Made by a program: the position numbers and the translations under genes. The notes beneath the pieces were generated by a model. It saw nothing but the letters and a program-made list of their open reading frames with translations. It did no database searches and was not told the origin of the DNA. Shown one piece after another: positions 24,385 to 33,452 of a stretch of 64,000 nucleotides of DNA. This DNA comes from Ferrovibrio sp964218355 (GTDB taxonomy: Bacteria; Pseudomonadota; Alphaproteobacteria; Ferrovibrionales; Ferrovibrionaceae): contig NZ_CAXPMC010000020.1 of assembly GCF_964218355.1 (NCBI RefSeq), forward strand, positions 62,001 to 126,000, read 5' to 3'. Each line of letters starts with the position of its first letter. Positions within the stretch are counted from its first letter, which is position 1.

Positions 24385-24894
24385 ATGACCACCGATTCCA
24401 CCGATGCCGGCACCCCGGATGACGGCGCCCCGGATGACGGCGCCCCGGATGACGGCGACAGCCGTCCGCAGCGCATCCACGTCACCGGGCGGATCGCGCT
24501 CGATCCGCGCGAGATTGCCTTCAGCTTCATCCGTGCCTCCGGGCCGGGCGGGCAGAATGTCAACAAGGTCGCCACCGCCGTGCAGCTGCGCTTCGACGTG
24601 CGCCGCTCGCCGGCCCTGCCCGATGCGGTGCGGATGCGGCTGGAGACCCTGGCCGGCAGCCGGCTGACCCGCGAGGGCGTGCTGGTGCTGACCGCCCAGC
24701 AGCATCGCAGCCAGGAGCGCAACCGCCAGGATGCGCTCGACCGGCTGCTGGCGCTCATCCGGCAGGCGGCCGCGGTGCCGAAGACCCGGCGGCCGACGCG
24801 GCCGACGCTGGGCTCGAAGAAGCGCCGGCTGGAGGCGAAGGGGCAGCGCAGCGCGACCAAGAACCTGCGCCGGGTGCGGCAGGGCGATGAATAG
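24385..24894 (+). CDS. arfB: Alternative ribosome-rescue factor ArfB / peptidyl-tRNA hydrolase (169 aa)
   Basis: ArfB (YaeJ) enters stalled ribosomes lacking a stop codon and hydrolyses peptidyl-tRNA. The GGQ catalytic motif is at 55-57 (SGPGGQNVNK) and the Arg/Lys-rich C-terminal tail, which occupies the mRNA channel, runs from about residue 135. The protein is longer than E. coli ArfB (140 aa) because of an acidic N-terminal extension built from three DDGAP-like repeats, which comes from a 15-base DNA repeat. If a downstream start were used the extension would vanish, but none is evident. Confidence 0.93.
   Translation: MTTDSTDAGTPDDGAPDDGAPDDGDSRPQRIHVTGRIALDPREIAFSFIRASGPGGQNVNKVATAVQLRFDVRRSPALPDAVRMRLETLAGSRLTREGVLVLTAQQHRSQERNRQDALDRLLALIRQAAAVPKTRRPTRPTLGSKKRRLEAKGQRSATKNLRRVRQGDE
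24413..24457. repeat. Three tandem 15-base repeats at the start of arfB
   Basis: CCCCGGATGACGGCG is repeated three times without interruption at 24413, 24428 and 24443. It encodes Asp/Gly/Ala/Pro repeats in the acidic N-terminal extension of ArfB. Because the unit is a multiple of three, changes in copy number would not shift the frame. Confidence 0.9.
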
Positions 24895-24982
24895 GCGCGA
24901 CCGGCGGGGTGCGGGCCGTTTTCCCGCCATAATCGGCCGGCAGGCTGGCCGCCATCGTCCTTCCTGCGAGTCCCGCCCGACC

Positions 24983-26077
24983 ATGTTGCCAGGTTTTTCC
25001 GCTGCCGGCCTTGCGGCCGTTCTGCTCCTCTCCGTCCAGCTGCCCGCCCGCGCCGCGGACAACAGTGGGGCGCCTGCCAGTGAGATGCCGGCCAGTGAGA
25101 CGCCGGGCGACAAGGCGCCGGTGGTCAGGGCCGGCAGGACCGAGCCCGAGCAGGTCGGCATCTTCAGCTTCGTGCTGGAGAACGACCTCTTCTACGATAC
25201 CGACCGCCGCTACACCAACGGCGTGCGGCTGACCTACCTGACGCCGAAGGGCGGCGAGCCGGCCTGGCTGCGCGATGCCTTCCTGGCCCTGCCGATGTTC
25301 AACGCCACCAGCGACATCCGCGTCGAATACGGGCTGGGCCAGAACATGTACACGGCCTCCGACAAGCTGCAGGCCGATCCGCCGGCCAACGACCGGCCCT
25401 ATGCCGGCTGGCTCTATGGCTCGGTCGGCGTGATCGCCAGCACCGACAAGGGCAATGGCAGCCGGGTGCTCGACCAGCTGCAGGTCAGCCTCGGCGTGGT
25501 CGGCCCGGCCGCGCTGGCGCATGAGACCCAGGATTTCATCCACGGCATCATCGAATCACCGAAGGCGCAGGGCTGGGACACCCAGCTGAAGAACGAGCCG
25601 GCGCTGCAGCTGACCTACCAGCGCAGCTGGCAGTCGGCGCCCTTCACGCTGCCGGCCGGCTTCGCGCTGGATGCCACGCCCCATGCAGGCGCGGCTTTGG
25701 GCAACGTCTTCACCTTCGCCAATGCCGGCGCCATGCTGCGCTTCGGCCAGAACCTGCCGGTGGATTACGGTTCGGCGCGGGTGCAGCCCAGCCTGCCGGG
25801 CTCCGGCTATTTCCAGCCGGTCGAGACTTTCGGCTGGTATCTCTTCGCCGGCCTCGACGGCCGCGCGGTGGCGCGCAACATCTTCCTCGACGGCAACAGC
25901 TTCGCCGACAGCCGCAGCGTCGACAGGCGCATCGTTGTCGGCGATGTCGCGTTCGGCATCGCCGTCATCGTGCAGGATGTGCGCTTCGCCTATACCCATG
26001 TGCTGCGCACCAGGGAATACGAGACCCAGGACGAGGCCGACCAGTTCGGCGTGTTCAGCGTGTCGTTCCGCTTCTGA
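24983..26077 (+). CDS. LpxR-like outer-membrane lipid A deacylase family protein (364 aa)
   Basis: A signal peptide (LPGFSAAGLAAVLLLSVQLPARA) precedes a beta-barrel-type protein. The segment FVLENDLFYDTDRRYTNG carries the Asn/Asp and Tyr-Thr-Asn-Gly residues typical of LpxR (DUF2219), which removes the 3'-acyloxyacyl group of lipid A in the outer membrane. The C-terminal residue is Phe, as expected for outer-membrane barrels (ending SVSFRF). The start at 24983 is chosen for the signal peptide; the ribosome binding site is weak. Activity on lipid A is inferred from the family. Confidence 0.82.
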   Translation: MLPGFSAAGLAAVLLLSVQLPARAADNSGAPASEMPASETPGDKAPVVRAGRTEPEQVGIFSFVLENDLFYDTDRRYTNGVRLTYLTPKGGEPAWLRDAFLALPMFNATSDIRVEYGLGQNMYTASDKLQADPPANDRPYAGWLYGSVGVIASTDKGNGSRVLDQLQVSLGVVGPAALAHETQDFIHGIIESPKAQGWDTQLKNEPALQLTYQRSWQSAPFTLPAGFALDATPHAGAALGNVFTFANAGAMLRFGQNLPVDYGSARVQPSLPGSGYFQPVETFGWYLFAGLDGRAVARNIFLDGNSFADSRSVDRRIVVGDVAFGIAVIVQDVRFAYTHVLRTREYETQDEADQFGVFSVSFRF

Positions 26078-26084
26078 GCGCCGC

Positions 26085-26606
26085 TCAGAGCGGGAAGAAG
26101 ACCGTGTCGATTTCCTCGCTGGCGACGGCGCTGCCATCGGGCAGGTGGTCGCCCTGCTGGTACAGGGTGATGCCCAGCATCTGGAAGATGCGGCCGTCGC
26201 CGTCGGCCAGCGGCAGGCAGATCCGCTCGCCGACCCCGCTGTCGCCAAGGGCGGCAAAGACCCGGCCGGCCGCCCACATGATCGACGGCTCCTCGCAGAC
26301 CCGGCGGTAATAGCGCTGCACGATCGGCAGGGCATCCGGCGGCATGATCGCCGCCAGCGGCTGTCCGGGCAGGGCGTCGGGCAGCCGGCGGCGGATTTCC
26401 TCGCCGGCCAGCCGCAGCACCAGGTCGCGCGGGCCCGGCAGATAGTCATACAGGAAGACATGCGGCAGCAGCTGCGGGAACAGGAAGATGTCGAGATCCT
26501 GCCGGCGCGGCACGGGGCGGCCGCCGCGCTGGGCATGCCAGTGCGCAACGAAGTCGCGCAGCACGGAGGCATGGATGTTCTGCAGGATCGGCTGGATGTC
26601 TGACAC
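26085..26606 (-). CDS. PAS-domain protein of the PAS_5 type (about 173 aa)
   Basis: The segment around LDIFLFPQLLPHVFLYDY, followed by RLAGEEIRRR and a final aromatic GITLYQQ strand, matches the single-domain PAS_5 proteins abundant in Rhodospirillales. These lack any output domain and may sense a ligand or interact with a partner. The start is placed at a GTG (26606); a TTG 57 bases further upstream is the only alternative in frame. It is convergent with the LpxR-like gene, with seven bases between the stops. Confidence 0.75.
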   Translation of the reverse strand: MSDIQPILQNIHASVLRDFVAHWHAQRGGRPVPRRQDLDIFLFPQLLPHVFLYDYLPGPRDLVLRLAGEEIRRRLPDALPGQPLAAIMPPDALPIVQRYYRRVCEEPSIMWAAGRVFAALGDSGVGERICLPLADGDGRIFQMLGITLYQQGDHLPDGSAVASEEIDTVFFPL

Positions 26607-26687
26607 GGTCGCGGGCTTCGGGCAGGGCAGCCCCAATCCTCGCGATAATTGCGGCCGGCGCAAGCCGGCCGCCGCGGATTGCGCGGA

Positions 26688-28190
26688 TTATTCGGCCGCC
26701 TGGCGCAGGGGCGGCAGGCTGGCGGCGAAGCCGCTGAGCGTGCGGCCGAGGCTCTCGCCCTCGGGATCGGCGAGCGCGGCGGTGCGCGCCTGCACCAGGG
26801 CATCGGCGGCGGCGGCCGGTGCGATGCGGCTGTCCAGCGCCGGACGGATGATCTGGTCGCGGATGCGCTCGTAATTACCGGCACCGCGCCTGAAGGTGTC
26901 GCCATAGCCCTTGATCAGGCGGGCGCAGTCGGCGATCTCGCGGGCCAGGGCGGAATCCAGCTTCGCCGCCCGCCGGATGCTGCCGAGCCAGTCCTCGATG
27001 CGCGCCTGTTCTTCGGCATAGCGGAAGCTGCGGGGCCGCCATGGCCGCAGCCCGGCCAGCAGCCGGAAGCGCAGCCAGCCGCCGATGCGGTTGCTGCGCA
27101 CGGTCATGCCGAAATACACGCGGTCGAGCCAGCCGCGCCGGGCGCTGAAGCCGATCAGCGGCCGGGCGAGGAAACCGGGCAGCAGCGAGGCGATTTCCTC
27201 GATGCCGGGCTTGACGTAATCCGCGACCAGATAGGGCTGGCCGGGCCCGACCCGCTGTTCGCGCTCGATGGCGGCGAAGCGCTCCGGCTTCAGCTTCAGC
27301 TGGGCGACGCGGATCACGTCCTCGAAGCTCATGCGCAGCGCCAGATGCCGGGCCACCTCGGCGGTCAGCGCATCGTCGCCGAGGACCGCGACTGTCTCCA
27401 GCCGGTCGAGATAGAGGCCGGCATAGGCGAGGTCCTGGTAATCGGCCAGGCGTTTCACCCCTTCGGCCGCATGACGGCGGGCCGCATCCGGCAGGGCGGC
27501 GATGCGGCCGGGCAGCAGCGATCCGGCGCTCGCGGCCGTCTGGCTGGCGCTTTCGTCGCGGGCGGCGATCTCGCCGCGGCCATGGGACAGCCCGAAGCGG
27601 AAGCCGGCGAGGTTGCTGTCGACCGCCTTGCCATCGGCGCGGATGCCGGCCTCGAAGGCATCGGGCGGCAGGGGCAGGGCGCCGGCCCCGGCCAGCGCGC
27701 CGAGCAGCACGGCATTCAGGATGCTGCCGGCATCTTTCGCGGCCTGGTCCATGTCGAACAAGATGCTGGCCCGGGCGAAATCCCTGGCGGCGCGGAACAG
27801 GCGGCCGGTATCGTAGCGGCCGTCGCCCATGGCGCTGCGTTCGGCAATGGCAAACACGCGGTGGGTGGAGGCGATCAGCAGGGTGCGGTCCGGCGTCACG
27901 AAGCCGTTGGCGATGGCGCGCCCGGCTTCGACGAACTCGCTGGCGATCATCACGTCGACCTGCCCCGGCGCCGGATTCAGCGACATCACCGGCCGCTGCT
28001 TCGTCTGCTCGGGCCAGATCTCGATATAGTAGGTGGTGGCGCCGGTGCGCTGGGCGACGCCGGGAATCGAGGTGGCCTGCACGGGAAAGCCGGCACGCTG
28101 GGCGGCGCCGGTGATCCAGCCGGTCAGCACGCCGCCGCCTTCGCCGCCCATGGCGGCAATCAGGATGCAGATCGGACGCGACACGCTCAT
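26688..28190 (-). CDS. iorB: Indolepyruvate ferredoxin oxidoreductase, beta subunit with DUF6537-type extension (500 aa)
   Basis: The first 200 residues are the pyruvate:ferredoxin oxidoreductase gamma-type domain (MGGEGGGVLTGWITGAA near the start, SIPGVAQRTG). The remaining 300 residues are a helical extension found in alphaproteobacterial IorB. With IorA it oxidatively decarboxylates indolepyruvate and other arylpyruvates to aryl-acetyl-CoA, reducing ferredoxin. The start at 28190 (MSVSRPICI) gives a canonical N-terminus; the long open frame upstream lies inside iorA. It follows iorA by five bases. Confidence 0.92.
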   Translation of the reverse strand: MSVSRPICILIAAMGGEGGGVLTGWITGAAQRAGFPVQATSIPGVAQRTGATTYYIEIWPEQTKQRPVMSLNPAPGQVDVMIASEFVEAGRAIANGFVTPDRTLLIASTHRVFAIAERSAMGDGRYDTGRLFRAARDFARASILFDMDQAAKDAGSILNAVLLGALAGAGALPLPPDAFEAGIRADGKAVDSNLAGFRFGLSHGRGEIAARDESASQTAASAGSLLPGRIAALPDAARRHAAEGVKRLADYQDLAYAGLYLDRLETVAVLGDDALTAEVARHLALRMSFEDVIRVAQLKLKPERFAAIEREQRVGPGQPYLVADYVKPGIEEIASLLPGFLARPLIGFSARRGWLDRVYFGMTVRSNRIGGWLRFRLLAGLRPWRPRSFRYAEEQARIEDWLGSIRRAAKLDSALAREIADCARLIKGYGDTFRRGAGNYERIRDQIIRPALDSRIAPAAAADALVQARTAALADPEGESLGRTLSGFAASLPPLRQAAE

Positions 28191-28195
28191 CGGAC

Positions 28196-30355
28196 TTACT
28201 CTCCGGCCGCCGGCTGCGGCTGGGTGGCCGCACGGCCGCCAAGCCGGGCGATCACCGCGCGGTGCAGGCGGTCGCTGAACCGGTCCCACCAGCCGGGATT
28301 GTGGACGATCTCGGTTTTGTAGAAGGAGGGACACAGCACGGCGGCATGGGCGACCTCGCCGCAATGGCCGCAGCCGACGCAGCCGGAATTCACGCTGGCG
28401 ACCGGATCGGTGCGCAGCGGATCGGGGTTCGGCTTGATGGTCAGCGAGGGGCAGCCCGACAGGCGGATGCAGGAATGATCGCCGGTGCAGACGGCGTCGT
28501 CGATGCCGAAACGGGTGCGCACGACGCGGTCGCCGGATTTCAGCGCTTTGGCTTCGGTCACCCGCAGGCGGCGCTGGCGGGCCAGCTGGCATTCGCCGTC
28601 GGCGATGATCACCTTCAGACCCTGCTCGGCGGTGGTGATCGCCGTGCGCAGGGCCTTCACCATCTCCGGCAGGCTGTAGCTGCGGATGCGTTTCACCCAG
28701 CGCACCCCCAGCGCCTTCACCGTGGTCTCGATATCCGAGCCGCCGGGCTGGTGATCGACGCGGTTGCCGCTGGATGAAGGCAGATACTGCACCCCGGTGG
28801 CGGAGGTATAGCCGTTCTGCATCACCATCAGCACACCGTCGCCCCGGTTGAACATCGAGGAGGCGACACCCGACAGCACGCCGTTATGCCAGAAGCCGCC
28901 ATCGCCCATCACGGCGAGGGGGCGCTTCTCCGACAGCGGGCCGACACCGGCCATCGAGGCCAGCGACATGCCGTAGCCGAGGATCGAGTTGCCGGTGCTG
29001 AACGGGGCGAAGGTGGCCAGGGCATGGCAGCCGATATCGGCGGCGATATGCAGCTTTCCGGTCTGGCGCTCGACCAGCTTGATGGCTGTGAAGACCGGCC
29101 GCTCCGGGCAGCCGGTGCAGAAGGTGGGCGGCCGCAGCGGCAGGTCCGGCCCGATCAGGGCCTGGGCGGCCCTGCGGCTGTCCTGCATGGTCGAGAAGGC
29201 GGTGCGCGGTGCCGCGATGTCGATCTGCGGCTGCTCGGCGGCGATGAATTCCAGCAGGCCGCGGGTCAGAACCTCGATCGTGTATTCGCCGGCCGCCGGC
29301 AGCATGCCCTTGCCATGTACCCGGGTGTTGATGTCGGCGCGGCGCAGGGTGGCATGCAGGGCCTGCTCGATGTAGTCGGGGTTGCCTTCCTCGACCATCA
29401 GGACGGCCCGCTTGCCGGCGCAGAATGCGGTCAGCTGTTCCGGCACCAGCGGCCAGGTGACGTTGAGGACCAGCATCGGCACCCGGCTGTTGCCGAAGGC
29501 ATCGCTGAGCCCGAGATTCATCAGGGCACGGTTGAGCGCATTGTACAGCCCGCCCTGCACGATGATGCCGACATCCGCCAGATCACCGGGCATGACTTCG
29601 TTCAGGTGGTTCTCGACAATGAATTTCCGTGCCGCGGGCAGGCGCTGTTCCAGCTTCAGCTTTTCCTGTGCGAAGGTGGCCGGCGGATGCGCCAGGCGGT
29701 CGTAATTGAAGCGGGCCGGCTGTTCGACGCGGCGGTTGCGGGAAACCGTGGCCGGAATGTTGTCGCTGGCCGGGAATTCGCCGGTGACATGGCAGGCGCG
29801 GATGCGCAGTTCCAGCATGACCGGCGTGTTGGAAGCCTCCGACAGGGCGAAGCCTTTCTCGACGCTGCGCACGATGGTGGGCAGATCCGGCCGCGGATCC
29901 AGCAGCCACATCGACGATTTCATCGCATAGGCATGGCTGCGCTCCTGGATCACGCTGGCGCCTTCGCCGTAATCCTCGCCGATCACGATCAGGGCACCGC
30001 CGATCACGCCGGGAGAGGCGAGATTGCTGAGTGCATCGGAGGCGACATTGGTGCCGACGATGGATTTCCAGGTGACGCAGCCACGGGCGGGATAGTTGAT
30101 CGAGGCGCCGAGCAGCGCGGCCGCCGAGGCCTCGTTGGTGCAGGTCTCCAGATGGATGCCGAGATCGTCGAGGATGTCCTGCGACTGCACCAGCACGTCG
30201 ATCAGGTGCGAGACCGGCGCACCTTGGTAGCCGCCGACATAGGAGACGCCCGATTGCAGCAGCGCCTTGGTGACGGCGAGAATGCCTTCGCCGTGAAAGG
30301 TGTCGCCGGCGCCAAGGCGCAGCGCTTCAATCTCTTTCGCGAAAGAGCGTTCCAT
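28196..30355 (-). CDS. iorA: Indolepyruvate ferredoxin oxidoreductase, alpha subunit (719 aa)
   Basis: Domains in order: N-terminal pyrimidine-binding domain (GGYQGAPVSHL near 41), a middle transketolase-like domain, and the TPP-binding domain with C413-x2-C416, GDGGFW at 484-489 and Asn514. The last 70 residues carry Cys clusters (CVGCGHC plus a distant Cys) for Fe-S centres. The enzyme uses TPP to decarboxylate arylpyruvates and passes electrons to ferredoxin. GGGAGGAA lies seven bases before the ATG at 30355. It is the first gene of the iorAB operon, divergent from a TRAP transporter. Confidence 0.95.
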   Translation of the reverse strand: MERSFAKEIEALRLGAGDTFHGEGILAVTKALLQSGVSYVGGYQGAPVSHLIDVLVQSQDILDDLGIHLETCTNEASAAALLGASINYPARGCVTWKSIVGTNVASDALSNLASPGVIGGALIVIGEDYGEGASVIQERSHAYAMKSSMWLLDPRPDLPTIVRSVEKGFALSEASNTPVMLELRIRACHVTGEFPASDNIPATVSRNRRVEQPARFNYDRLAHPPATFAQEKLKLEQRLPAARKFIVENHLNEVMPGDLADVGIIVQGGLYNALNRALMNLGLSDAFGNSRVPMLVLNVTWPLVPEQLTAFCAGKRAVLMVEEGNPDYIEQALHATLRRADINTRVHGKGMLPAAGEYTIEVLTRGLLEFIAAEQPQIDIAAPRTAFSTMQDSRRAAQALIGPDLPLRPPTFCTGCPERPVFTAIKLVERQTGKLHIAADIGCHALATFAPFSTGNSILGYGMSLASMAGVGPLSEKRPLAVMGDGGFWHNGVLSGVASSMFNRGDGVLMVMQNGYTSATGVQYLPSSSGNRVDHQPGGSDIETTVKALGVRWVKRIRSYSLPEMVKALRTAITTAEQGLKVIIADGECQLARQRRLRVTEAKALKSGDRVVRTRFGIDDAVCTGDHSCIRLSGCPSLTIKPNPDPLRTDPVASVNSGCVGCGHCGEVAHAAVLCPSFYKTEIVHNPGWWDRFSDRLHRAVIARLGGRAATQPQPAAGE

Positions 30356-30457
30356 ACTCTGTTCCTCCCACTGCGGGGAGTCTCGCACCGGCCCCGGACA
30401 GCGTCAAGAATTAGTTGGAACTCAAACGAAACTGTATGGACTTCCATGGGGAGCCGC

Positions 30458-30479
30458 TGTTAGTCTGGCCCGCCTAACA
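30458..30479. promoter_or_regulatory. Inverted repeat between iorA and the TRAP operon
   Basis: TGTTAG (30458-30463) and CTAACA (30474-30479) are perfect arms separated by ten bases. The site lies about 50 bases before the start of the binding-protein gene and about 100 bases from the divergent iorA start. It could be the operator of the MarR-type regulator encoded at the end of the TRAP operon. Assignment is by position. Confidence 0.4.
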
Positions 30480-30528
30480 ACAGGGCGGTCCATATCCAAC
30501 GAGGCTGCCCGGATCCGGAGGAAACATC

Positions 30529-31569
30529 ATGGCCCTGATGAAACGTCACCTTTTTGCCTGTGCGGCTGCCGCGCTCGGCGTGGTCGCCGCTGCCGCCGCA
30601 CCGGCCCCGTCTGCCTCGGCGGCCGACATCACCCTGCGCCTGGCCCACTGGCTGCCGCCGCAGCATCCGCTGCATCCGGCCTGGCAGGCCTGGGGTGCCG
30701 ATCTCGAGAAGGCGAGCGGTGGCAGCCTGAAGGTGCAGATTTTCCCGGCCCAGCAGCTCGGCGCCGCCAAGGATCACTATGACATGGCGCGCGACGGCGT
30801 TGCCGACCTGACCTATGTCAATCCGGGCTACACGCCGGGCCGTTTTCCGGTGATTGCCGGCAGCGAACTGCCGTTCCTGTTCTCCAACGGCAAGAGCGGC
30901 TCCGCAGCCATTGACAGCTGGTACCGCAAGTATGCCCCGAAGGAGATGGCGGATGTGAAGGTCTGCATGGCTTTCGTGCACGAGCCCGGCACCTTCCATT
31001 CCAAGGTGAAAATCTCCAAGCCGGATGACGTGAAAGGCCTGAAGATACGCGCCGCCAACTCGACCGTGGCGCGGCTGGTGACCATGGCAGGCGGCACCAA
31101 CGTGCAGGTCTCGGCGCCGGAGGCGCGCGAGGCGCTGGAACGCGGCGTGGCCGATGCCATCACCTTCCCGTGGGACAGCCTGTTCATCTTCGGCATCGAC
31201 AAGGTCGTGAAGTATCACACCACGGTGCCGCTCTATATTTCCAACTTCGTGCTGGCGATGAACAAGGCCACCTACGCGAAGATGACCGACGCCCAGAAGA
31301 AGGTGATGGATGCCCATTGCACCTCCGAATGGTCGGAAAAGATCAACACCACCTGGTCCGACCGCGAGGCCGCCGGGCAGGCCAAGATGCTGGGGCTGGC
31401 CGGACATGAGGGCGTGAAGCCGGGCGATGCCGACATGGCGGCCTGGCGCAAGCTGGCCGACGAGATGACCAATGCCTGGTACGAGGATGCCAAGAAGGCG
31501 GGTGTCGACGGCAAGGCCGCCCTGGCCGAGCTGAAGGCCGAGCTGAAGAAGCGCAACGCGGCATTCTGA
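30529..31569 (+). CDS. TRAP transporter substrate-binding protein, DctP family (346 aa)
   Basis: A periplasmic receptor of a tripartite ATP-independent transporter. A signal peptide (KRHLFACAAAALGVVAAAAA, cleavage after ASA near residue 27) is followed by the family core: LAHWLPPQHPLHPA, LKVQIFPAQQLG, and the conserved Arg in LKIRAANST that binds the ligand carboxylate. GGAGGAAA lies just upstream of the ATG. The carboxylate ligand is unknown; divergence from iorAB points to an aryl-keto or related acid. Confidence 0.93.
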   Translation: MALMKRHLFACAAAALGVVAAAAAPAPSASAADITLRLAHWLPPQHPLHPAWQAWGADLEKASGGSLKVQIFPAQQLGAAKDHYDMARDGVADLTYVNPGYTPGRFPVIAGSELPFLFSNGKSGSAAIDSWYRKYAPKEMADVKVCMAFVHEPGTFHSKVKISKPDDVKGLKIRAANSTVARLVTMAGGTNVQVSAPEAREALERGVADAITFPWDSLFIFGIDKVVKYHTTVPLYISNFVLAMNKATYAKMTDAQKKVMDAHCTSEWSEKINTTWSDREAAGQAKMLGLAGHEGVKPGDADMAAWRKLADEMTNAWYEDAKKAGVDGKAALAELKAELKKRNAAF

Positions 31570-31585
31570 CCGGTATTCCGGCGGA

Positions 31586-31619
31586 GCGGGGGCGGCAGCC
31601 ATGCGGCGGTCGCCCCCGC
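31586..31619 (+). terminator. Intra-operon stem-loop between binding protein and permease genes
   Basis: GCGGGGGCG (31586-31594) and CGCCCCCGC (31611-31619) form a perfect nine-base stem with a 16-base loop. It lies just after the binding-protein stop and 53 bases before the small permease gene. It lacks a T-tract, so it more likely protects or attenuates than terminates, giving more receptor than permease. This is a common arrangement in transport operons. Confidence 0.6.
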
Positions 31620-31671
31620 CTGCATTCCGGGTTAGGCTGCGGGCGGGAATCGGCGGTCGGGGAGGGGCGCC

Positions 31672-32136
31672 ATGGATCGCTTCATCGACAAGGTTGAACT
31701 GGTGGCCGGGCTGCTGCTCGGGGCCATCGCGCTGCTGACCTTTTCGGCGGTGATGGCGCGCTGGCTGTTCAATTACGGCATTCCCGATGCCTTCGACGTG
31801 TCGCGCCTGCTGCTGGGCACGGCGATGTTCTGGGGCATCGCCTCGGCCGGTTTCCGCAACCGGCATATCCAGGTCGACGGTTTCTGGGAGATCAGCCCGC
31901 CGCTGGGGCGGCGCCTGATCGATCTTTTTGCCACCGCAATCACCTTCGGCTTCTTCGCCCTGCTGGCCTGGATGCTGTATGGCAAGGTGGTCAGCGTGCT
32001 GGCCAGTTCGGAGCAGACCTTCGATCTGCGCCTGCCAGTCTGGCCGTTCTATGCGCTGGCGGCGCTCGGCATCCTGCTGGCTGCCGTGCTGCTGGGGCTG
32101 CGGCTGTTTCGTCTTGTGATCGCCCGGGGGCGCTGA
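31672..32136 (+). CDS. TRAP transporter small permease, DctQ family (154 aa)
   Basis: Four predicted transmembrane helices: about 13-33, 49-69 (after FDVSRLLLGTAMFWG), 84-106 and 125-147. The conserved N-x-H-I-Q-V segment (FRNRHIQVDGFW) sits between helices two and three, as in DctQ proteins. It forms the membrane complex with the large permease that follows after one base, so the two are translated together. A GGGGAGGGG element precedes the ATG. Confidence 0.9.
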   Translation: MDRFIDKVELVAGLLLGAIALLTFSAVMARWLFNYGIPDAFDVSRLLLGTAMFWGIASAGFRNRHIQVDGFWEISPPLGRRLIDLFATAITFGFFALLAWMLYGKVVSVLASSEQTFDLRLPVWPFYALAALGILLAAVLLGLRLFRLVIARGR

Positions 32137-32137
32137 C

Positions 32138-33439
32138 GTGGATCAGGATTTCGTTGCCGTCGCCGGCTTTGTCGCATTGTTTGCCATGATGGTCCTGCGC
32201 GTGCCTGTGGGCGTGGCCATGGGCATTGTCGGCGTTTCCGGCTTTGCGGTGCTGGCCGCTTTCAATCCGGCGCTGAACCTGCTGGCGCAGTCGCCGATCC
32301 GCACCGTCACCTCCTACGAGCTGGCGGTGATCCCGATGTTCATCCTGATGGGCAGTTTCGCCACCGCCGCCGGCATGAGCCGCGAACTGTTCCGTGCCAG
32401 CGAGGCGTGGCTGGGGCATCGCCGCGGCGGCCTGGCCATGGCGACGGTGGCGGCCTGCGCCGGCTTTGCCGCCATCAACGGCTCGTCGGTGGCCACTGCG
32501 GCAACGATGACCAATGTGGCGCTGCCGGAAATGCGCCGCTTCGGCTACAGCGCCAGCCTGTCGACTGGCGTGATCGCCGCCGGCGGCACGCTCGGCATCA
32601 TGATTCCGCCCTCGGTGGTCTTTGCGCTGTATGGAATCCTGACCGAGCAGGACATATCCAAGCTGTTCATCGCCGGTATCGGCCCGGGCCTGCTGGCCGT
32701 GGCGCTGTATATGCTGGTGATCCAGGCGATCGGCGCGCTGCGGCCCGCCCTGATGCCGCGCGGCGCGCGGACGCCATGGCGCGAGCGGCTGGCCAGCCTG
32801 CGCGACATCTGGGCTACCATGACGCTGTTTGTCGCCATCATCGGCGGCATGTATGGCGGCGTGTTCACCGCCACCGAGGCGGCCGGCTGCGGCGCGGTCG
32901 GTGCATTGCTGATCGGCATCCTGCGCGGGCGGCTCGACTGGGGCAAAATCCGCGGCTGCCTGATCGAGAGCGTGCGGACCTCGGCGGCGATCTTCACCAT
33001 CGTGATCGGCGCCTTCCTGTTCGGCTATTTCCTGGTGATCACCCAGACACCGCAGAAGGTGAGCGACTTCCTCACCGCCCTGCCGATCGGACCCTATGGC
33101 GTGCTGGCGCTGATCCTGCTGATGTACCTGGTGCTGGGCGCGGTGATGGACGAAATGGCCATCATCCTTGTCACCGTGCCGATCATCTTTCCGGTGATGA
33201 TGCAGCTTGGCTTCGATCCGATCTGGTTCGGCGTGATCGTGGTGATGCAGACCACGCTGGGGATGGTGACACCGCCGATCGGCATCAACGTTTTCGTGAT
33301 CAACTCGATAGCGCGGGATGTCAGCCTGGGGCAGATATACAGAGGCGTGGCGCCGTTCATCCTGATCGATGTCGTTCGCATGATCCTGCTGGTGGCATTC
33401 CCGGCCATCGCCCTGTTTTTGCCCGGCCAGATGAACTAG
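32138..33439 (+). CDS. TRAP transporter large permease, DctM family (433 aa)
   Basis: This is the Na+-coupled translocating subunit, with about twelve hydrophobic segments. Family marks are MFILMGSFATAAGM, FAAINGSSVATAATM, and TLGMVTPPIGINVFV near the C-terminus. GTG at 32138 is the start, one base after the small permease stop. Together with the two preceding genes it makes a complete TRAP system; the MarR gene follows after 13 bases. Confidence 0.93.
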   Translation: MDQDFVAVAGFVALFAMMVLRVPVGVAMGIVGVSGFAVLAAFNPALNLLAQSPIRTVTSYELAVIPMFILMGSFATAAGMSRELFRASEAWLGHRRGGLAMATVAACAGFAAINGSSVATAATMTNVALPEMRRFGYSASLSTGVIAAGGTLGIMIPPSVVFALYGILTEQDISKLFIAGIGPGLLAVALYMLVIQAIGALRPALMPRGARTPWRERLASLRDIWATMTLFVAIIGGMYGGVFTATEAAGCGAVGALLIGILRGRLDWGKIRGCLIESVRTSAAIFTIVIGAFLFGYFLVITQTPQKVSDFLTALPIGPYGVLALILLMYLVLGAVMDEMAIILVTVPIIFPVMMQLGFDPIWFGVIVVMQTTLGMVTPPIGINVFVINSIARDVSLGQIYRGVAPFILIDVVRMILLVAFPAIALFLPGQMN

Positions 33440-33452
33440 GGCACAGACGCTG

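Noticed and set aside
24125..24388. Possible protein-coding reading of the ten-base repeat array.
   Set aside because: The unit is not a multiple of three and one unit is nine bases, so any frame cycles through unrelated codons; no start signal.
28191..28592. N-terminal extension of iorB into iorA.
   Set aside because: The extra 134 codons lie inside the well-supported iorA gene in another frame and have shadow composition; the canonical IorB N-terminus starts at 28190.
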